From Pseudohalioglobus lutimaris (GTDB lineage: Bacteria > Pseudomonadota > Gammaproteobacteria > Pseudomonadales > Halieaceae): a stretch of 64,000 nucleotides of DNA. Positions 54,885 through 63,498 of the stretch are shown here, piece by piece. The notes beneath the pieces are model-generated. The model saw only the letters and a program-made list of their open reading frames with translations, did not search any database and was not told the origin of the DNA. The stretch covers positions 1-64,000 of the forward strand of contig NZ_PKUS01000001.1 in the NCBI RefSeq assembly GCF_002866825.1, written 5' to 3'. Each line of letters opens with the position of its first letter. The first letter of the stretch is position 1. The translations under genes were made by a program, and so were the position numbers.

Positions 54885-55286
54885 CTACTCATATCGAGCT
54901 TTGACATCATCGTAACCGCCCGCGTTCTCAACATTGGTGTAACCTAGTCTTTCCAAAGCCCTCTTGGCCTTGCCAGCCCGACCACCAACCGCACAATACA
55001 CAACGATCCTGGCGTTTTTGTCGCCGGTCACTTCCGCGATGCGTTCGGTAATTTCGGTGTACGGAATATGCGCGGCACGCTCGACATGACCAGCGTCCCA
55101 TTCTCTTTGAGAGCGAACATCAATAACAAACTCAAATGATTCGCCCGCCGCTTCTGACTCTGCCACATCCACCCGGAGGGATTCAGTAACACCTTGAACA
55201 TTTTTTTGGTCGGTTGAATCCGGGGCCTTCTCGGAAGAGCACCCTATGACGATGGCCGCAAACAGGACTAAAGCGACAATTCTCAT
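54885..55286 (-). CDS. Rhodanese-like lipoprotein
   Basis: A 133-residue lipoprotein started at ATG 55286 to give a signal ending in IVIGC. The rhodanese domain (about residues 45-130) has DVRSQREWDAGHVERAAHIPY and the active loop CAVGGRAGKA with the catalytic Cys. Rhodaneses move sulfane sulfur or act as periplasmic sulfur-handling proteins. A lipid-anchored single-domain rhodanese is a common envelope type. Confidence 0.85.
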   Translation of the reverse strand: MRIVALVLFAAIVIGCSSEKAPDSTDQKNVQGVTESLRVDVAESEAAGESFEFVIDVRSQREWDAGHVERAAHIPYTEITERIAEVTGDKNARIVVYCAVGGRAGKAKRALERLGYTNVENAGGYDDVKARYE

Positions 55287-55533
55287 TTGCATACCCCAAC
55301 AAAGTGCTCGACTCAGCATCATTTTAACATCTATACCGATAGAAACAGGTAGCAACACAGTAAAACCACACACTAAGGCCGCCGGTGTTCAATTTCCACT
55401 GATTACTTTTTATGACAGGACCCGGCGTTAAAGCAGCCTTGTACAGCAACGGGAGCATGCCTCCAATACATGTTGGTATATATTCCACCACCTGTGTTGT
55501 TGAGCACAACGCGAGATGTAGCAGTAAGGAATA

Positions 55534-57516
55534 TCAGCTCAGGCCCGCATTCGCCAGTGCATCTGCAACCACTTTCTGGTGCACCGCATCCCGATAGGGA
55601 AAGCTGCGAAAGAAGATCTTTTGTGAGTACCCGGGGTGTCGGCGCAGCGTCGCTTCAATATACTGCTGCGCGTCCGCATGTTGCCCTACCAACTGCAGAC
55701 AGGCTGCGGCAATCGCATAGATATGAAAATGTGCATTAGGTTCCAGTGTGGCTCGCACTGCCCACTCGACAGCATCCTCGTAGTCACCCCTTGCTACCAG
55801 GTTAACAGCCCGACTGCTTTTCATCGCAAACAGCAGCGGATCGAAAGGACTGAGACGTTCCGCCGACTCAAGGCATGGCATGGCGGTATCCAGCAGCCCG
55901 CTATGACTGCCGACGAAGCCCTTGGCATAGTAACCCTGAGCGTAATTCGGATTAACCTGTAAAGCGCGATCCAGCGACAGCATCGCCATGTCATGCTGGC
56001 GCGCAAGAAACTGCGCTCTACCCAGGGACCAGTGCGCCATGGCATCCCGACAATCCAGGCTCACACTTTGCTGCGCACTGTCCAGAGCCAGTTGAATTTC
56101 TTTATCGACATCATCGCAGCTATCGAGAAACGCGCGGGTGTAATGCGTTAACGACTGAGCTGCGTGCGCGCGGCTGAATAGCGGATCCTGTAACAGCGCT
56201 TTGCCCAGGTAAACAGCCGCTATCTCGGTATCCCGACCTGTAAAGCGAAAGCTATGCCACAGGGCCATGTGATAATTTTCCCATGCATCAAGATTTTCTG
56301 GCGGCTTGGGCCGTGCACGCTCATACTCCGCGCGCTCGATCTCAGGCCCTACCGCAGAAACAATTGCATTGGCTACTTCATCCTGCATCAGAAAGACATC
56401 TCCAAGGCTACGCTCAAATGATTCCGCCCAGATAATGCAGGAATGTTGCGCGTCTACCAGTTCAACATTGATGCGCAGACGATCATTGTGCTGCTGAGTG
56501 GTGCCCTGAACGAGATACCGTACGCCCAGCATCCGGCCAATTTGTGGAAAGGTATACGCAAGCGAGTCGAACCTTGTGGAGGAAGCCCGGGCAATGACGA
56601 ATAAACTGCCAAGCCTGCTCAAACGCGTAATCAGATCGGCGGTCAAGCCGGTGGTGATCGCGCTGTCACCGGCGACAACATCCCGCAAGCCCAGCACCGC
56701 GAGAGAAGGCTTCTGTGGCAACTGCGGCTCAGCGGCAGCTTCGTGATGCGCATGCTCACGCTCCTGCGTTAACGGCTCGAAAGCCAATCGTGCAGGCGAT
56801 ATCCCCGCGAGTTTCCGCCATCCCTGTAGAAGCAGGGATTCATCCACACGGGACCGCCGCAGGCGCTGACGGCACTGCTCGAAACAGGTGCGGGCCCCAG
56901 ACATTCCTTCATAAGTGAGCAGCAATTCGAGCAGCGCCAGATTCGCATCTATGTTGATCGGGTTAATCGCGACCCGCTTTCTTGCATAGTCGATTGCCCG
57001 GGAGGGCTCCGCAGCCGCTGCTACACAGAGCTTCTGCAGCAGGGCATCATGCAGCCTGCGCAGAGAAAAACGCTGGGAATCCAACCACAACTCAAAGCCT
57101 GGACTTTCTGTGCAGTCCAGGTTATTCAAATACCCATTGCGCAAAGCAGACTCAAATTCGCGCAACTGCCGTAAATCCGGATCTACGGTTGCTTCCAGCG
57201 CAGCATGCAACTGATGAAAATCTGTTTTTGCATGGTCCAACCGCAGGCTGACAGCGCGGCGGTCTGCAACCAGCAAGTCTCCCACCAAACCACGCAGCTT
57301 AGTCAGGGACCAACGTAAACCCGCGCGCGGATCGTCATTGGTACTCCAAAGCATTTCGCACAATGCTTCACGCCGTTGTGGCCTTGACTCAATAACAAGT
57401 AAAGCCAGAAGCGCCCGGGTCTTGCGAGATGGTGGCAGAGGCAAAGCCACTCCATCCACCTTTACGCAGACCTCATCGAGCAGACCTATCCAGATATCAG
57501 GCTGGCCGTCGCTCAT
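55534..57516 (-). CDS. BTAD/TolB-like/TPR transcriptional regulator
   Basis: A 660-residue regulator. Residues about 8-100 form a winged-helix (SARP/OmpR-like) DNA-binding domain (SRKTRALLALLVIESRPQRREALCEMLW). Residues about 105-240 are a BTAD-like helical domain. Then comes a TolB/FlgO-like segment (GLTADLITRLSRLGSLFVIARASS, about 290-313; NVELVDAQHSCIIWAESFE) as in adenylate-cyclase-type and CadC-like regulators. The C-terminus holds TPR-like helices (YAQGYYAKGFVGSHSGLLDTAMPCLESAERLSP). Its target is unknown; the divergent tautomerase gene is one candidate. Confidence 0.75.
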   Translation of the reverse strand: MSDGQPDIWIGLLDEVCVKVDGVALPLPPSRKTRALLALLVIESRPQRREALCEMLWSTNDDPRAGLRWSLTKLRGLVGDLLVADRRAVSLRLDHAKTDFHQLHAALEATVDPDLRQLREFESALRNGYLNNLDCTESPGFELWLDSQRFSLRRLHDALLQKLCVAAAAEPSRAIDYARKRVAINPINIDANLALLELLLTYEGMSGARTCFEQCRQRLRRSRVDESLLLQGWRKLAGISPARLAFEPLTQEREHAHHEAAAEPQLPQKPSLAVLGLRDVVAGDSAITTGLTADLITRLSRLGSLFVIARASSTRFDSLAYTFPQIGRMLGVRYLVQGTTQQHNDRLRINVELVDAQHSCIIWAESFERSLGDVFLMQDEVANAIVSAVGPEIERAEYERARPKPPENLDAWENYHMALWHSFRFTGRDTEIAAVYLGKALLQDPLFSRAHAAQSLTHYTRAFLDSCDDVDKEIQLALDSAQQSVSLDCRDAMAHWSLGRAQFLARQHDMAMLSLDRALQVNPNYAQGYYAKGFVGSHSGLLDTAMPCLESAERLSPFDPLLFAMKSSRAVNLVARGDYEDAVEWAVRATLEPNAHFHIYAIAAACLQLVGQHADAQQYIEATLRRHPGYSQKIFFRSFPYRDAVHQKVVADALANAGLS

Positions 57517-57706
57517 AATGCTGCTGACTCCTGCCTTGTCGAGGTTTTTCTGGACCAGTACACCTTCGCTTACTGGCAGTATAGCGTACTAGTTCCACGG
57601 CCATTCCAACGCTCACTACAACGAAGCTGTAGCAGACTGTAATTCCTGGAGGGCAGTCACTGACCTCCGGATTCATTCAGAGTCAGCTATACCAAGGAGC
57701 ACTATC

Positions 57707-57925
57707 ATGCCATTCGTTCAAGTTCAGGCCATAGAAGGTGTTTTTACAGAAGAGCAGAAACGCGAGGTAATCGCCAGGATCACCGACGTTATGGTGAGCA
57801 TCGAAGGAGAATCCCTGCGCGGAGTGACCTGGGTTAACTTCATAGAGATAGACAGCGGCTGTTGGGGCATTGGTGGACAACCGCTGACGACCGAGGCGGT
57901 GAAGGCAATGCAGAACGGCGGCTGA
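57707..57925 (+). CDS. 4-oxalocrotonate tautomerase family protein
   Basis: A 72-residue tautomerase. The ATG has AAGGAGC upstream and is followed directly by Pro, the catalytic N-terminal Pro1 of the family once Met is removed (MPFVQVQAIEG). The helix TEEQKREVIARITDVMV is typical. Length is normal for a small tautomerase (60-80). Substrate unknown. It is divergent from the BTAD regulator. Confidence 0.8.
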   Translation: MPFVQVQAIEGVFTEEQKREVIARITDVMVSIEGESLRGVTWVNFIEIDSGCWGIGGQPLTTEAVKAMQNGG

Positions 57926-57992
57926 CAGCGACCCCTGACGGACGCGAAAAGTCCTCAACGTCGCACTGGCATAGAATGATTCGGCGACACGC

Positions 57993-58044
57993 CAGGCGGG
58001 GTAAGCGATGACCCCGGGGGAGCCGGGACCGCCTGCATGGGGTC
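57993..58044 (+). other. GC-rich region with competing hairpins
   Basis: Between the tautomerase and aldolase genes, CAGGCGG (57993-57999) pairs with CCGCCTG (58029-58035), while GACCCC (58010-58015) pairs with GGGGTC (58039-58044); the two pairings interlock and cannot both form fully. It may be a terminator/antiterminator or leader structure for the aldolase gene. Confidence 0.35.
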
Positions 58045-58164
58045 CCCCTTGGGTGCCAGGCGCCTCGGGAAGCTGACCTGTCGGGCCGTTCGATATATAT
58101 AGAGGTTTTTCTGATACCGATGGATTAATATAACTGGAGGGTACGTTAAACCTGAGGGGGCGGC

Positions 58165-58962
58165 ATGTCAGAGAGAGATTCAAATGATGCACTGATGAAC
58201 GTGCAGCATCTCGAACGCTTCACACCGAAAGAAAACCGGACGCCGGAGGCGGAGCGGACATACCGCAAGGAGCGCATGGCCGCAGCTTTGCGCATCTTCG
58301 GCAAGCTGGGGTTCGCAGAGGGCGTGTCAGGGCATTTCACTGTCCGCGACCCGGTACACCAGGACCACTTCTGGGTAAATCCCATGGGTAAGTCCTTCAG
58401 ACAGATGCGCGTTTCGGACCTGATCCGGGTTAATCACCAGGGTCAGGTGATCGAGGGTCACGGGATACTTAACGGCGCAGCATTTACCATTCACTCCAAA
58501 ATACACCTCGCGCGCCCGGACATCGTCTCCGCCGCACACTCACACTCGCTCTATGGTAAGACCTGGTCCACCCTGGGCAGGCTGCTGGACCCTATTTCCC
58601 AGGATGCTTGCGCCTTTTATCAAGATCACATCCTGCTGGACACGTTCACCGGCGTCGTTCTGGGTAGCAGCCAGGGAGAGCATATTGCCCGGGCCCTGGG
58701 GGAGAACAAGGCGGCGATTCTGCGCAATCACGGCTTACTCACGGTGGGCTTCAGCGTTGAGGAGACAGCCTGGTGGTATATCACCATGGAACGATGCTGC
58801 CAGAGCCAATTGCTGGCAGAGGCGGTTGGCGAGCCACTCCCCATTGACCCGGAGTGCGCCGCAGAAACCTACCTGGAGGTTGGCACTCCGGAGGTGGGCA
58901 AATTCAGCTTCAGGCCACTCTACGAGGACCTGCTTGCTGCTGAACCGGAATTCAGGAAGTAA
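58165..58962 (+). CDS. Class II aldolase/adducin family protein
   Basis: A 265-residue class II aldolase-like protein with GAGGGGG before the ATG. Metal ligands are seen in SAAHSHSLYGK (about 119-129, His-x-His) and ILRNHGLLTVG (about 176-186), the usual third His in NHG. EGVSGHFTVRDP (about 52-63) is the phosphate- or substrate-binding loop. Substrate unknown; such proteins act as sugar-phosphate aldolases, decarboxylases or epimerases. It converges with the dlt-like operon. Confidence 0.82.
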   Translation: MSERDSNDALMNVQHLERFTPKENRTPEAERTYRKERMAAALRIFGKLGFAEGVSGHFTVRDPVHQDHFWVNPMGKSFRQMRVSDLIRVNHQGQVIEGHGILNGAAFTIHSKIHLARPDIVSAAHSHSLYGKTWSTLGRLLDPISQDACAFYQDHILLDTFTGVVLGSSQGEHIARALGENKAAILRNHGLLTVGFSVEETAWWYITMERCCQSQLLAEAVGEPLPIDPECAAETYLEVGTPEVGKFSFRPLYEDLLAAEPEFRK

Positions 58963-58990
58963 TGCTTGCCGTTCACCCCCATTCCGGCGC

Positions 58991-60508
58991 TCATGGCCTG
59001 TAGCGCTGCCGGGCCATTTCCCGCAGTGCGCAGTAGTCCACCTTGCCATTGATGTTCTTTGGTAGCTCATCCAGAATCAGGTATTGCCTGGGCAGCATGT
59101 AGGGTGACATCAAGGCAAGCAGTTTGAGGCGAAGCGTGGCAGGAGTGCACTGCGCTCTCTGGACAGGGACACAGGCTGCCCAGATTTCATCGCCGAGAAT
59201 ATCGTGCTCCACACCGAACACCGCCGCCTGGGTCAACTCCTGCAATTCCAGCAATATACTTTCAACCTCGACCGGGTTGACCTTGACCCCCATGGACTTC
59301 AGCTGATGGTCGAAACGACCGACAAAATGCAGCAGACCATCATCGTCTCGATACCCCAGATCACCGGTAAACAGGGCTTTCGGGGGGGGCTCCTCCCCCG
59401 GCTCCGCAATCGGGTCGGGTTTCAGCACACGATCAGTACTGTCGGGATCATTCCAGTAACCGAGCATAATGTATTTCCCCCGGTGGATGATCTCCCCGAC
59501 CTCCCCCGTCTCGACCGGGCTGCCGTCGGCACCGATTATTGCGATGTCGACACCCGGTATCGGGCGGCCGATAGTGCCCGGGGGTTTGTCCGCGAGTTCT
59601 ACGGGCAGATAGCAACTGCGGTAGGTCTCGGTGAGACCGTAGTTCAGGCTCAGCGCTGCCGCAGGGAATCTTAAGGCCAGTGTGGCCAACAGTTCAGCCG
59701 GCATCTTTCCACCACTACTGGTCAGCAGTCGGATCGAAGCCACGTCGAGGTCCTCGATGGGAGACATGGCACCCGTAAGCAGGCCATAAACCGTGGGGGT
59801 ACCCGCCAACACGGTTGGTCGATGTTGAGTAATGGCTTCACCGATACCAAACGGGTTGGAGTGAACCGGGAGGATCTGGGTCAGTCCACACAACAGGGTT
59901 GTCAGTAGCTGGCCAAAGCCGTAGTCAAAGGACCACGGTACCGGGCAAAGTATACGATCCTCCTGCTGATAGCCGAGATACGAGTAGACCGCAGCGCAGG
60001 CTCCCACCAGATTCCTGTGAGACTGGGTAACCCCCCTCGGGCCCCCTGTGGAACCGGAGGTGAATACGACCGATGCCGGCTCGGCTGGATTGACGGAAGG
60101 GCCTGAAAACTGGAAGTCATGAGGTCGCGTTGGTACTTCGTCAGTCGATACGGTGCAACATTCGCCAGCGATTCCTGTAGGCGGCAGACCTCCCTTATGC
60201 ACGATACAGCTGGGCTCCAGCACAGCCAGGGCACGCTGCAACTGCAGGGCAGAGTAGCTTGCGTCCATAAGGGCCACAATCGCGCCCTCACCCCAGGTGC
60301 CTAGAACTGCCGCCGCAATCTCTGCATGGTTCTGCGTCCACACCAGTACACGATCCCCAGGCTTGATTCCAAGAGAACGAAAATGGTGTTGATAGTCACA
60401 CGTCCTGGCTGCCAACTCGCTGAAGCTGGTCTCGTGGTCACCCTGAATAAATGCCAGGCGCTCCGGACATTCTGCCACCAGCTGCTGAAAGCTCCCCCAG
60501 GTATTCAT
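58991..60508 (-). CDS. DltA-like adenylating ligase of the dlt-like operon
   Basis: A 505-residue AMP-forming enzyme of the adenylation superfamily, the same length as DltA. Motifs: TSGSTGGPRGVTQSHRN (P-loop, about 150-166), YGLTETYRSCYLP (A5 region), GDLGYRDDDGLLHFVGRFDHQLKSMGVKVNPVEVE (A7-A8) and the catalytic Lys in NINGKVDY near the C-terminus. It should activate an amino acid or acyl group as the adenylate and load it on the carrier protein encoded two genes upstream. Similar ligases occur beside PLP decarboxylases in exosortase-A clusters, but no exosortase is here. It is last in the six-gene operon. Confidence 0.88.
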   Translation of the reverse strand: MNTWGSFQQLVAECPERLAFIQGDHETSFSELAARTCDYQHHFRSLGIKPGDRVLVWTQNHAEIAAAVLGTWGEGAIVALMDASYSALQLQRALAVLEPSCIVHKGGLPPTGIAGECCTVSTDEVPTRPHDFQFSGPSVNPAEPASVVFTSGSTGGPRGVTQSHRNLVGACAAVYSYLGYQQEDRILCPVPWSFDYGFGQLLTTLLCGLTQILPVHSNPFGIGEAITQHRPTVLAGTPTVYGLLTGAMSPIEDLDVASIRLLTSSGGKMPAELLATLALRFPAAALSLNYGLTETYRSCYLPVELADKPPGTIGRPIPGVDIAIIGADGSPVETGEVGEIIHRGKYIMLGYWNDPDSTDRVLKPDPIAEPGEEPPPKALFTGDLGYRDDDGLLHFVGRFDHQLKSMGVKVNPVEVESILLELQELTQAAVFGVEHDILGDEIWAACVPVQRAQCTPATLRLKLLALMSPYMLPRQYLILDELPKNINGKVDYCALREMARQRYRP

Positions 60509-60566
60509 GCTTTACGATGTAGGCTCGTGATCAGAATATGCAGCGGGAATTACTGTGCGGGGCGAA

Positions 60567-61817
60567 TCACGCATAAGCTGCTTCGCTGATATCCCGGATC
60601 TGCTCTTTACCGTCACTGAGCTCAACGAGCAACTCCCGCGGGGCCGGGTGACTGATAAAGTGCATCGGGCTCGCACTGAAGCCGTAGGCACCCGATGAAC
60701 CGACAGCCAACACATCGCCGACGCGGGTATCCGGCAAATTGGCCTTGTTGGCCAGTACGTCGAATGAAGCACAGAGTGGACCAACCAGCTGGTACTCGCG
60801 GTCAACAGGGATTCCTGTCCTGGATACATTGAAAAACGGCCAGTCCCTGCGCATGACCGCGCCCATCATGCCCGCGGCGTTCAAGTGATTATTGAATCCC
60901 GCGTCGCATACGCAAATATCAGTGCCCCTGCTGTGCTTCCGGTCCACCACTGACGTTAACAGGTAGCCATGACTGCCCACCAGGAACCTTCCCATTTCTA
61001 GCACGAGCTGCGTCTGGCTAAACCGGGAGGAGGAGGTCAGGTTCGATGCCAGCAAGCTGATGGCGGCCGACGCTGCTGAAAAATCCAGTACCTTATCGCC
61101 CTGGAAGTAGGGAATACCGAAGCCCGAGCCAAAGACGAGTCTCTGCGGAACGATGTCCAGGGCGCTACAGAGGCGGGAAAAAATGTCAGCCAGAAGGGAA
61201 AAATTTTCAACAACTATATCGGCATCCAGTGAATTTCCGCCTGAAAAAACATGCAGGCCCTTGAGGCAGATTCCCGGAAGTTCAGCGATTCGCGGGTAGA
61301 GTTCTGCGAATACTTCTTCATCGACACCAAACTGGCTGGGGCGGCCTCCCATCTGCAAGCCAAACCCCCTTGGAACTGTCATGGGGTTCAACCGAACCAG
61401 CACATCTTGTTTAACTCCCAGAGCCCTGGCGCAGTGATTGACGGTCTCCAGCTGTTGCATAGACTCGCAGACAATGTGTCCAATACCCTGCTCTATGGCC
61501 TCCCGGATGTCGCATGCCTTTTTGGCGGGTCCGGTAAAGCTGATCTTAGCCGGGTCAAACCCCGCGCTGACGCCTCGCCTGAACTCACCGATCGAGGAGA
61601 CATCGAGCTCCAACCCCTCTTCCTGCAAAATGGCCAAAACTTGTAGATTGGGATTCGCTTTCACTGCATAGCTTGTCACAAAGCTGCTTTTGAATGCGCT
61701 AGCGACTTCCCTGGCTTGCTGGCGAATATCATCAGCGAAATAGACATAGCTCGGCGTGCCGAACTTGTCTGCCGCTTCTCTCAGGAGAGTAGAACGTCCC
61801 TCAGTATTCCCCGGCAC
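60567..61817 (-). CDS. Fold-III PLP-dependent decarboxylase of the dlt-like operon
   Basis: A 416-residue alanine-racemase-fold decarboxylase (ornithine/DAP/arginine group). PLP-binding Lys53 is in SYAVKAN; the PLP-phosphate loop is FGSGFGIPYF (about 229-238); the second active-site Cys349 is in GPLCASFDV and Tyr378 in SGAYGFS. The Arg loop reads EMGRFLVG (274-281) rather than the EPGR of DAP decarboxylase, which is closer to the subgroup that includes BtrK and exosortase-associated decarboxylases. It starts with GTG at 61817. Sitting between the carrier protein and ligase genes, it may decarboxylate an aminoacyl-carrier thioester. Confidence 0.88.
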   Translation of the reverse strand: MPGNTEGRSTLLREAADKFGTPSYVYFADDIRQQAREVASAFKSSFVTSYAVKANPNLQVLAILQEEGLELDVSSIGEFRRGVSAGFDPAKISFTGPAKKACDIREAIEQGIGHIVCESMQQLETVNHCARALGVKQDVLVRLNPMTVPRGFGLQMGGRPSQFGVDEEVFAELYPRIAELPGICLKGLHVFSGGNSLDADIVVENFSLLADIFSRLCSALDIVPQRLVFGSGFGIPYFQGDKVLDFSAASAAISLLASNLTSSSRFSQTQLVLEMGRFLVGSHGYLLTSVVDRKHSRGTDICVCDAGFNNHLNAAGMMGAVMRRDWPFFNVSRTGIPVDREYQLVGPLCASFDVLANKANLPDTRVGDVLAVGSSGAYGFSASPMHFISHPAPRELLVELSDGKEQIRDISEAAYA

Positions 61818-61834
61818 TTTAGAGCCCCATCACC

Positions 61835-62080
61835 CTAGCTAACAGACTTTCCATCGAGGTATTTCAGTATGCGATCGAAAGAGTCAAAATTATCGATTGT
61901 GACCTCGGTAGGCGCGATCTGAATGCGAAACTCTCCTTCGATAAATGACAACAGGGAAACCAGTGAAAAGGAATCGACAATTCCTGAACTGAACAGTGGT
62001 TCATCCAAAGCGATCTCGTCTGCGTCAATACCAAGAGTGTCCTTCATAAATTCTTTCAGGTTGGCAACAATTGCGGTCAT
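61835..62080 (-). CDS. DltC-like carrier protein
   Basis: An 81-residue acyl/peptidyl carrier protein. The phosphopantetheine Ser37 lies in SSGIVDSFSLVSLLSFIE, the typical D-S-F/L context. AGGGAGAG precedes the ATG. It is the length of DltC (78-81) and is positioned between the MBOAT and decarboxylase genes. It would carry the activated group from ligase to the membrane acyltransferase. Confidence 0.88.
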   Translation of the reverse strand: MTAIVANLKEFMKDTLGIDADEIALDEPLFSSGIVDSFSLVSLLSFIEGEFRIQIAPTEVTIDNFDSFDRILKYLDGKSVS

Positions 62081-62120
62081 AAGATTCTCTCCCTATACAC
62101 GTTATCTGCAAAAGTGTTAC

Positions 62121-63305
62121 TCAAATCAGTCCGAAAAACAGCATTTGTCTGAACATTTGAAACATATCTGACACGCTACCGACCCTGTCCAGGGCAGTAA
62201 ACACAGAACCGCAAGAGACGAACATCAGCGTGACCAATGTGCTTACCCAACGCAATCCCGGACGGTCCAGTCCTTTCCAGCGACGCTTGCGCCGAAAACG
62301 CCCCCATGACCCGAATGCTGAAACACCGGTGGCGTGGTACAAACCCCAGAGCAGCCAGCCCGCGGTTCCCGAATGCCACAAGCCGATGGTAATAAAAGTG
62401 GCGTATACCGCCATATGGGGATTTCTTGTGAGCCCGATCATGGGGAGGTAAACGTAGTACTGGCACCAGCCGGCAAGTGTCATGTGCCAGCGCTTCCAGA
62501 AATCACTGATATTGAGGGCAATAATAGGCCAATTAAAGTTTTCCATTATGCGGAAACCGAACAATCGACTGGTGCCTATGGCGATGTCCGAATAGGCACT
62601 GAAATCCAGGTACAGATAAATAAATACCAGGAAACAGAACGCCCAGAGCTCGAACGCGGGAATACTGCTGACATCCAGAAGGATATCCTCAGTGCCTGGC
62701 AGTGCGTCCATGAGGTTTTGCACCACTATATTACCGAGCACCAGTTTCTTGATCAGGCCGTGAATTATTCTCGTCGTACCCTCCACAAAGAATTCAGGCT
62801 TCCATGTGTCTTCACGATGGGCGAGAAAGTGCTCGAAACGCTCGATTGGCCCTGCGGTGAAAATAGGCGCAAGATAGATGTAACTGAGAAAATCACCCAG
62901 TGAATGCTCAGGAAAATTTCCTCGTTGGACTTCGACGCCATAGTGAATCAACTTGAACGTGTAGTAGCTTATTCCCAGCGGGATGATTATGTGCTGCAGA
63001 ATAGGTTCGTCGTTAAAAGCGGAAGAAAAGTCCGGTATGTATTTGAAATACGCCAGGACTCCGAGAGTGAAAAAAATACCCAGCAGGAGCATTTTGTTGG
63101 TCGCCACACCACGTTTCCGCAAACTATAAAGCAGGTAAAAAAATAGCGTGAAGCCTAAAAGAATCAAGGTACTTTCAGAGCTTAATGTAAACAGGTACGT
63201 GAACGAACCAACTGACAGCAGGTACGGGCGTAAAGCTGGGCGCGCCAGCCAGTAAAGCGGCAAACCCAAGCAGAGTAGCAACCAGTAGTTGGGGTCAGTA
63301 ATCAA
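62121..63305 (-). CDS. DltB-like MBOAT acyltransferase
   Basis: About 394 residues started at TTG 63305 (TGGAG upstream); a longer open frame to 63362 would overlap the micropeptide gene. A multi-helix membrane-bound O-acyltransferase. NISDFWKRWHMTLAGWCQYYVYLPM (about 265-289) is the MBOAT signature and His311 in IGLWHSGTAG is the catalytic His. IYLAPIFTAGPIERFEHF is the shared DltB/AlgI block. It should move an acyl or aminoacyl group from the carrier across the inner membrane. Gap to the carrier gene is 40 bases, gap to the micropeptide gene 22 bases. Confidence 0.9.
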   Translation of the reverse strand: MITDPNYWLLLCLGLPLYWLARPALRPYLLSVGSFTYLFTLSSESTLILLGFTLFFYLLYSLRKRGVATNKMLLLGIFFTLGVLAYFKYIPDFSSAFNDEPILQHIIIPLGISYYTFKLIHYGVEVQRGNFPEHSLGDFLSYIYLAPIFTAGPIERFEHFLAHREDTWKPEFFVEGTTRIIHGLIKKLVLGNIVVQNLMDALPGTEDILLDVSSIPAFELWAFCFLVFIYLYLDFSAYSDIAIGTSRLFGFRIMENFNWPIIALNISDFWKRWHMTLAGWCQYYVYLPMIGLTRNPHMAVYATFITIGLWHSGTAGWLLWGLYHATGVSAFGSWGRFRRKRRWKGLDRPGLRWVSTLVTLMFVSCGSVFTALDRVGSVSDMFQMFRQMLFFGLI

Positions 63306-63327
63306 GCCGTAGTCTCCATACCCGCCC

Positions 63328-63471
63328 CTAGAACCCCTGGTACTTGAAAATGCTGGCCCCACTCTGTAGCAGCGCCAGTTCTGACAAAGCCAGAATGAGC
63401 ATGCCGCCCAGTGCGAGCCCTTGAATGACTGCCCCCAGTTGTGCAGGCCACTTAATTCGATTTTCGCTCAT
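63328..63471 (-). CDS. DltX-like 47-residue membrane micropeptide
   Basis: A short gene not obvious from a length-filtered search. ATG at 63471, preceded by ACGGAG; stop at 63328-63330. The peptide has one transmembrane helix (GLALGGMLILALSELALL) after a short charged N-terminus and ends in FKYQGF. The Gram-positive DltX peptide has the same size, one helix and a C-terminal F-x-Y-x-x-F motif whose Tyr is thought to relay D-Ala between DltB and DltD. Here it sits exactly between the DltB-like and DltD-like genes, with gaps of 22 and 27 bases. Homology of such short proteins cannot be proved by eye. Confidence 0.75.
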   Translation of the reverse strand: MSENRIKWPAQLGAVIQGLALGGMLILALSELALLQSGASIFKYQGF

Positions 63472-63498
63472 AACATCACGCTCCGTGTGAACCGTTCT

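Noticed and set aside
58991-61817. PEP-CTERM/exosortase locus
   Set aside because: The ligase and decarboxylase resemble exosortase-A-associated enzymes, but no exosortase, PEP-CTERM protein or related glycan genes occur in the window, whereas MBOAT, carrier and SGNH genes point to a dlt-like system.
60567-61817. Diaminopimelate decarboxylase (lysA)
   Set aside because: Fold and PLP residues agree, but the EMGRF loop differs from EPGR of LysA and the operon context is a carrier-protein system, not lysine synthesis.
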